From NCBI RefSeq assembly GCF_037038585.1, contig NC_092520.1, positions 2,013,001 to 2,077,000 of the forward strand: DNA of 64,000 nt, in the 5' to 3' direction. Source of the stretch: Patagioenas fasciata. Its lineage: Eukaryota > Chordata > Aves > Columbiformes > Columbidae. Positions 57,200 through 64,000 of this stretch are shown here, piece after piece (position 1 is the stretch's first letter; each line of letters opens with the position of its first letter). Below the pieces are notes generated by a model. That model was given only the letters and a program-made list of their open reading frames with translations. It was not told the origin of the DNA and did not search any database. The translations under genes and the position numbers were made by a program.

Positions 57200-58110
57200 T
57201 GACCACATCCCACAGAGCATCTCCATCCCGCAGAGGATCCTCATCCCTCAGAGCATCCTCATCCCTCAGAGCATCCTCATCCCGCAGAGCATCCTCATCC
57301 CGCAGAGCATCTCCATCCCACAGAGGATCCTCATCCCACAGAGCATCCTCATCCCTCAGAGCATCCTCATCCCGCAGAGCATCCTCATCCCGCAGAGCAT
57401 CTCCATCCCGCAGAGGATCCTCATTCCACAGAGCATCCTCATCCCTCAGAGCATCCTCATCCCTCAGAGCATCCTCATCCCGCAGAGCATCTCCATCCTG
57501 CAGAGGATCCTCATCCCACAGAGCATCCTCATCCCTCAGAGCATCCTCATCCTGCAGAGCATCCTCATCCCACAGAGCATCCTCATCTCGCAGAGCATCC
57601 TCATCCCTCAGAGCATCTCCATCCTACAGAGCATATTCATCCCACAGAGCATCTTCATCCCGCAGAGCATCCTCATCCCACAGAGCATCCTCATCCCGCA
57701 GAGCATCTTCATCCCGCAGAGCATCCTCATCCTGCAGAGCATCCTCATCCCACAGCGTATCTTCATCCCACAGCGTGTCCTCATCCCACAGAGCATCCTC
57801 ATCCTGCAGCGTTTCTTCATCCCACAAAGCATCCTCATCCTGCAGCGTTTCTTCATCCCACAGAGCATCCTCATCCTGCAGCGTTTCTTCATCCCACAAA
57901 GCATCCTCATCCTGCAGCGTTTCTTCATCCCACAGAGCATCCTCATCCTGCAGCGCATCCTCATCCTGCAGTGTATCTTCATCCCACAGCATGTCCTCAT
58001 CCCACAGCGTGTCCTCATCCCGCAGAGCATCCTCATCCTACAGAACATCTTCATCCCACAGAGCATCCTCAACCCGCAGCATTTCTTCATCCTGCAGAGC
58101 ATTCTCGCAG
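57200..58110. repeat. 18-bp minisatellite, about 50 copies
   Basis: Unit CATCCTCATCCCGCAGAG with frequent variants (CCTCAG, CCACAG, CCTGCAGCG, TCTCCATCC). Because 18 is a multiple of three, one plus-strand frame stays open for 317 codons as a SSS(H/R)RA repeat and several minus-strand frames stay open for up to 292 codons. There is no sign that any is a real gene. It starts about 0.9 kb upstream of the CpG island edge. Confidence 0.95.
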
Positions 58111-61100
58111 AGGTTGCCATAGTGACAGCGGGCACTGCAGAGGAATGCGAAGCTTCAGGAAGACGGGCAGAGGGCAGTGGGACTGGTGCCCAGGGGTCGC
58201 TGGGTGTGAAGGGAGGTACAAAATGCCGGGTTGTGAGCGGCCCAGGCTCCTGGAGGAGGTGGATAGAGGAAGTGGAGAAAGAAGACGACACAACAGAGGG
58301 ATGGCAAAGAGGTGGGGAGGTGGTTTGGGGTACCCAAGCAGCAAAGCAAAAGATGTTGGTGAAAAATAAATATAGCAGGGAACGATCCAAACTAAGAAAG
58401 CCTGGAAATCTCAATTTGACATCTCTTCCCTTCAAAGCTCTCAAGTCAGTGTGCTGAAGAGACCTCTTGGCTGCAGATACAAACAAATGCTCCGTTCCAA
58501 AGGTCTGACTTGACTGTGGGGAGATGAACCTTTAAATTGGGCTATTACAGTAAATTACTGTTAGAAGTCAACAGAAGACAAAGATAAGAGAAATAAGTAA
58601 GTCAACGTAACTGTTGTGTTATCACTATAGGACTCTCCTGAGGTTGTTTCTGGCATAAAAGGAGAAGAGTTTGGACACTGGTGAAGTTAGGGTGAGGAAA
58701 TCAGGATAATAGATGGCCACCCACCCCGCCATGTTGTTTCCTCTCCTATTTTTGTGGTTTCTTTTTTCCCTTTTTCCCACATCTCTGCACAAAGAGGCGG
58801 CATCTGCAGCAGTGTTGAAGCCATCCTGAGCTTGGCAGTCCATTTAAAACCATGTCCCAAACAGCCAGATGCTGGCACATTTTTCTCCAGATCTCAGGGT
58901 GGTTCCTGCGGTGAATTTGCACCTGAGAGTCAGCATGAGGCGCAACACCTGCTTTTCATACCTTACCTGCTCTTTTTTCCTCCTCCCAGAGCCCAGCATA
59001 ACAGGAGCTCCAGCCCATAAAACCTTTGTTTTCCTCCCCCCAAAAAGGACAATGACCATATTAAATACCTCTCCAAAGAGTGTTTCTTACAAAAACCCTC
59101 TAACTATTCACGAAGGCAGTAAGAGATGTTGTTAAAATGAAACTTCATACTTCAAATGCTTAAATTCTTGCCTCATTTTTTTTCCTACATGCTTAATGAG
59201 AGTTTTAAATTGTTCTGAATGATGATATTTTGCAGGCAGGCTCTTTCTGCACATGAAATCTTGAACCTTATCAAGTGGTTTCGCACAGGACAGTGAGAGC
59301 TGTGCCCGCACTCTCCATTATCAGTGCTCGGTTATTTAGCCGTAATTAAAAGCAGGATTTTCCCTTCAGATATCTAGATAGAATAATTATCATTCTCTCA
59401 GATGTCAACGCGCCTCCATGATTATTTCCCTGGAAAGCAGATAAAACAGCCTTGTAGGAGATGAAAGTCTTCACCTGTTAGTTCTTTATGGGGGTTTGAA
59501 ACTTCTCAGGATCTCACGAATGCATCCAAAATCAGAGAGGAAAAAATAGTTTGGTTAGCAGCTCCAAGAATCCACCATGTGTTTAGCAAATGCTGGGCAG
59601 CCTTAGAAGCTCCAGCCCATACAAAAATCATCTAAAAAGATTGCAGGCGATACGGCTTAGATCATGCTTATGGAGATTTGTTATGTCGGCCTGGAGAAAA
59701 CACCGACCTCACGGGAGATGACAACTTAAGTCCAATGTATTTGAGGGTTAAGCAGCCACCAGAAGAATTTTTAAAGCTGATTACGTCGCTACAGGGGAGT
59801 TAAACTGAGGCCCATCTGTTTTCGTGCTGTCACGGAGAGCGATAGCGAAGAGGCCGGCACGACTCCAGACTGCGCTGCGCTGGGCCTGGTATTTCGCCGT
59901 TCTCACAAGCACTTTGCGGTGATTTCCAAGCCTCCCCACACTCACTGTCTGTGCACATTGCCAGCAGAAATCTCCATTTTCACCTATTACTAGCGACAAA
60001 ACTTCCAGTCCTTACAGCGTAGAGAAAAGCCAGAAAATAGGAAATTATTGTTGAGCAAAGGAAGTGCAACATTTTTAATTCCTCACCCTCACGTATCGTT
60101 TTGCCCGATTGATGCGCAATGTGCTCAGCCCAAACTGAGCAGCAGCAAACAGTCTGGGGGCTAAAAAACGCAGGAGAGGACATGTTGCCAGCGATGAATA
60201 CAAGGCAGGCGGGGAGGAGAAGAGTTGACAGGCTGCTGACAGCCACCTGCTCGTGTGCTGGGAGCTGCCAGAGCCAGCGGGGACCGTGCTGGGGCTCAGC
60301 TGGCTTGGGAAGAACTTATTCCTGGCCAAAACGAGTGTGTGCATCCACATATGCATATATATGACTGTGGGTGTGTGTCAGTCATGCTTTTGGGGAAGGT
60401 CCCTGCTCTCTGCGCCACTGTTACGAAACCCAGAGTTCCCACATATAGCCAAATTGCAATAGATAACTGTCTGTGCCGCCAAATTTAGACATTTTTCCTA
60501 ATGTAAATAGAATAATGGAAGTTAATAGAGACCCGTTGATAACATATAGCTCCTGTTTGGGATTTCCAGATATGCAATGCAGAGGTAAAGAGTGTATCTG
60601 TTCTCACTTATATGATTAAATTTATCCATCTTCCTGGCAGGGTTGGGTTTCCAGCATCTGTATCATACCCCTAAACAATGATGCACATATTGTTTTGTTC
60701 CCAATGTGTTTGATTTTTGTTTTTTCCACAGAAAATTGGCTAAGCACGCAGCGATGTCACCGAGTATCAGAAACAAAAACCATCTGTACAGTCACGTTAG
60801 CATCATCAGCGATCTGGTACCGCAGACCAAATCCTCGCCCACAACAAACTGGATTAGCTCTGTCGATCGCGCAGCTCTGCCAGCCCTGCGCCGAGAGCCT
60901 CGGGGCTGAACCCAGCTGGTACAGTGTTTCCGTGACAATTTTGCCGCACGTTGTTTATTCCAGATCGCCTGCAAACATCCCAGGGCTCTCATCATATCCC
61001 AGGTTGGTTTTCTGCCCCCGGTTTCCGCAGCGAGCCAGGGTCATGTGGGATAAACCCAGCGCATCCTCTTCTGAGCCTCTCAGCAGGCACCGTGCGCACC

Positions 61101-62770
61101 CTCGCTCCGCAGAACATCTTTTGTTTTATTATTCATGCATCCTGAGCTCCTTGTTCTCCTCTGCTTCTTGGGTTACCTGCTAATAACACAGCAACTCCCA
61201 TCTTTCTCAGTATCAACGGAAAGGCAGCGCAGCTCTAAGCGTGGGCAGTACTGACATCCCCGCGTGCTGCACCAGGAGGGGCGGGTGGTTTTTTGGGCCT
61301 GAATGCCGTTTTTAATCCCATCTGGGCTCAAAGCAGCCAAAGCGCTTTGTCCTGAAGGAGCGCAGGCGCTCTGCAAGCAGAGCACGAAGAAAGGGAGCGG
61401 ACGGGCAGGTGAGAAGGATGAAATGGGCACCACTGAGATTAAGAAATGGCTTTTAAATTCTGCAGCTGCCCCTTGTGGTTCATGTTGTCAGCTCTGGGAA
61501 GGCCTGATCCTGCACCTTCTGGCGCTGACAACACACTCCTTGGTTTCCTCGGGAGCGTAACACCCTAAATACCCACGCTTTAGATGAAATATTGAATGTG
61601 CAGCTGGAAAATCCTCTGCTTAGCCCTAATGGAGGGCATGGAGCTGCTCTCCTCGCCGTTGCCGCAATATCCTCTCCCCGCTTCACAGATTCCTTTCAGG
61701 GTTGTTATTTTGGGGGAAAATTTCGATGCCTCCGGCTCACTCTGGCTTCAGCACCCCGGGGAAGCTGCTTTGATCACCAGGCCCCTCGTATATCAATGCG
61801 TGTCCTTTCCAAACCAGCAACCGAACGCAGACCTGGTTATTTTTAATCCTCCCCTCTAGGTATTAATAGCCACGGCGCGTGCTCTGCTGAGCAGTTGTCC
61901 ACCAGCCGCATCCATGTGCAGGAAGGAGATGGGATGGGCCCATTGGAGAGAACAAGAAAGGAGTATGGATCAGGCATTTCGTCCAAATTTATCCTCTCAG
62001 TCCCAAAGCGCAGGGTAGGTTGTGTAGAAATGTGAAAATTTGCGCTGAAAACATTCTGCAGAGGGAGTACATGAGATGCTGAGTGTCTGGGATTTCCTGA
62101 TTGTCAAGAAAATAAGTGATGCCTTGATCTTTATAAAGAAATTCTGCTTTTTCTTACCACGTGGTGCAGGTTTGATAGGTACCCACAGGGCAGCCAAGCT
62201 GAGCTGAACTGCCCCATTATTGCACAATCCTAACAGTTTTATGACCAGACTTTTGATAACACTGCTATATATCATCCTTCAGCTGTTCTGACCCCAGGTC
62301 TCCCTTTCCCCTCTCCTGGATGAGAACAGAGGAGGAAAAGAGGAAAAGAAGAGCAGAAAAAGGGGAGAGAGACAGACCTGCACTGTTGGAACAGCCATGG
62401 TGCAAAGGGGGCCAGGATCTAAGTGCAACATGGCATGTAGAGAGGGCCCGATGTAGCCTGCACATTCTGGCTCTGCCTGCTGAGGGCTCCTCCACTAATT
62501 AATCTGGCACCTTTCGGAGCCAATTTGGGAGCGCACACAGGCAGCTGGGCTACTGCGGCACCAGACACCGGGGAAGGGAGATGGTCCCCAGAGGTTCAGA
62601 AAGCCAAAGTCTCCTGAATGCTGCATTTTTCCATCGTGTGCTTTAAAAAATAATTTTAAAAAAATGTTTGTAAAATGACTTATTTGGCTTAGTCGAGAGA
62701 GGACGCTGCACCCAGCGCCGCGCGGTGAAGGGCTGTGAGTGAAAGACACTGCATGAGCAAACATCAGAGC
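58111..62770. other. Upstream intergenic, no gene seen
   Basis: Mostly unique, AT-rich to moderate GC. No coding exon with family resemblance on either strand. In mammals KCNE3 lies upstream of PGM2L1; its single coding exon is not in this stretch. Parts of 59150-59450, with short AT-rich blocks, look like possible conserved non-coding DNA, but that needs an alignment. Confidence 0.5.
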
Positions 62771-62774
62771 TGCT

Positions 62775-63602
62775 ATAGGGACACGTCAGAGACCTGGACA
62801 GGCTGGAGAGTTGGGCAGGGAGAAATGGAATGAACTAGAACAAGGGCAAGTGTGAAGTCTTGGATCTGGGCAGGAACAACCCCAGGTTCCAGTATAAGTT
62901 GGGGAAGGAGCTGTTGGAGAGCAGTGTAGGGGAAAGGGACCTGGGGGTCCTGGGGACAGCAGGGTGAGCATGAGCCAGCACTGGGCCCTTGTGGCCAGGA
63001 AGGCCAATGGTACCTGGGGTGGGTTAAAAGGGGGTGGTCAGTAGGTCAGAGAGGTTCTCCTGCCCCTCTGCTCTGCCCTGGGGAGACCACCCCTGGAATA
63101 TTGTGTGCAGTTGTGGCCCCTCAGTTCCAGAAGGACAGGGAACTGCTGGAGAGAGTCCAGCGCAGCCACCAAGATGCTGAAGGGAGTGGAGCATCTCCCG
63201 TGTGAGGAAAGGCTGAGGGAGCTGGGGCTCTGGAGCTGGAGAAGAGGACACTGAGGGGTGACCTCATTCATGTTTACAGATATAGAAAGGGTGAGTGTCA
63301 GGAGGATGGAGCCAGGCTCTTCTTGTTGACAACCAGTGACAGGACAAGGGGTAATGGGTTCAAACTGGAACACAGGAGGTTCCACTTCAATCTGAGAAGA
63401 AACTTCTTCCCGGTGAGGGTGTCAGAGCCTGACCGAGGCTGCCCAGGGAGGTTGTGGAGTCTCCTTCTGTGCAGCCATTCAAACCCGCCTGGACACCTTC
63501 CTGTGGAACCTCAGCTGGGTGTTACTGCTCCATGGGGGGATTGCACTGGATGAGCTTTCAAGGTCCCTTCCAATCCCTGACATTCTGGGATTCTGTGAAC
63601 AA
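62775..63602 (+). mobile_element. CR1 LINE, 5'-truncated
   Basis: Begins GAGACCTGGACAGGCTGGAG and ends CATTCTGGGATTCTGTGAA. Same young subfamily as 9153 and 15172 but opposite orientation and outside the gene. Confidence 0.94.
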
Positions 63603-64000
63603 GGGTGTCACTCCAACTGCGATGCTACAGGGCTATCAGCAAGGAACAGGCTGTGTCTTTGGTGAGAGGAACTGAGATATTTAGAAGAAATTGATGTGTT
63701 TTGAGCACTGAGGGTTTCTGACATGAAGGAAGAGCTTGTGTGTCTGGAAGCAGCCCCTTTCCCATAATAATGACCTTGTCACCTCCCAGAAAATCCTTTC
63801 AAGGCACTGCAGGCAATGGTCAACCTCATCTTGGAGCAGGGCTGGTAGAGTTGCCTTGCAGGAGGACATCACCTCTCCTCTCCCTCCAGAGGAAGGTGGC
63901 AAATAATGAATAGTTAATGTCACTGCTTGAAACCGCTCGTGTTTCCATAGGACACGGAGCTGTGCTGCGGGGCTTTCATCCAACACCTGCAGCACTGAGC
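63603..64000. other. Intergenic, nothing recognised
   Basis: Unique sequence to the window edge. A 104-codon minus-strand frame (63995-63681) has no recognisable family. Confidence 0.4.

Noticed and set aside
57200-58110. CRISPR-like regular repeats
   Set aside because: Units are tandem without unique spacers, in a vertebrate genome; this is a minisatellite.
56936-64000. Search for KCNE3 upstream and P4HA3 downstream (1-5330)
   Set aside because: Both neighbour PGM2L1 in mammals, but no exon resembling either was found, so no synteny claim is made.

Overview
This is vertebrate nuclear DNA, almost certainly from a bird. About twenty CR1 LINE fragments, most with the 3' end made of short CATTCTGTGATTC-like units, dominate the interspersed repeats. 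They are the typical repeats of avian genomes. There are no bacterial operons, rRNAs, tRNAs or CRISPR arrays. The species cannot be read from the sequence.

The window holds one recognisable protein-coding gene, PGM2L1 (glucose 1,6-bisphosphate synthase), on the minus strand. I could place all 14 coding exons from the ATG at 55632 to the stop at 8940. Every intron is GT-AG, every reading-frame phase joins, and the spliced CDS is 1869 nt (622 codons plus stop), the same length as the human protein. The catalytic serine loop, the metal-binding DPDADR loop, the FEESIG sugar-binding loop and the RTSGTEPK phosphate-binding loop are all intact. The 5' end lies in a CpG island (about 55380-56300) with two oppositely oriented ACTAYRNNNCCCR (ZNF143-type) motifs. 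The 3' UTR probably runs from 8939 to about 5330 and ends at an AATAAA read on the minus strand.

Layout in plus coordinates: 1-5330, intergenic DNA downstream of the gene, with one CR1 and a 43-bp minisatellite. 5330-8939, 3' UTR. 8940-23205, exons 14 to 9, with introns loaded with CR1 and, in intron 10, a probable solo retroviral LTR. 23959-34638, exons 8 to 3, with a 375-bp polypurine array pressed against the exon 8 acceptor. 34639-55521, introns 2 and 1 around exon 2, with a CpG-rich patch, a 13-bp polypurine array, and an old 81-bp tandem repeat split by CR1 insertions. 55522-56300, exon 1 and promoter. 56300-64000, upstream intergenic DNA with an 18-bp, roughly 50-copy minisatellite and two CR1 copies.

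The most notable observation is at exon 8. The sense strand has no adenosine and no AG for about 380 nt before the acceptor, so the branch point must be unusually distant or non-canonical. Other points are the strong sense-strand bias of CR1 within the gene and an intronic LTR whose promoter and poly(A) signal both point with the gene.
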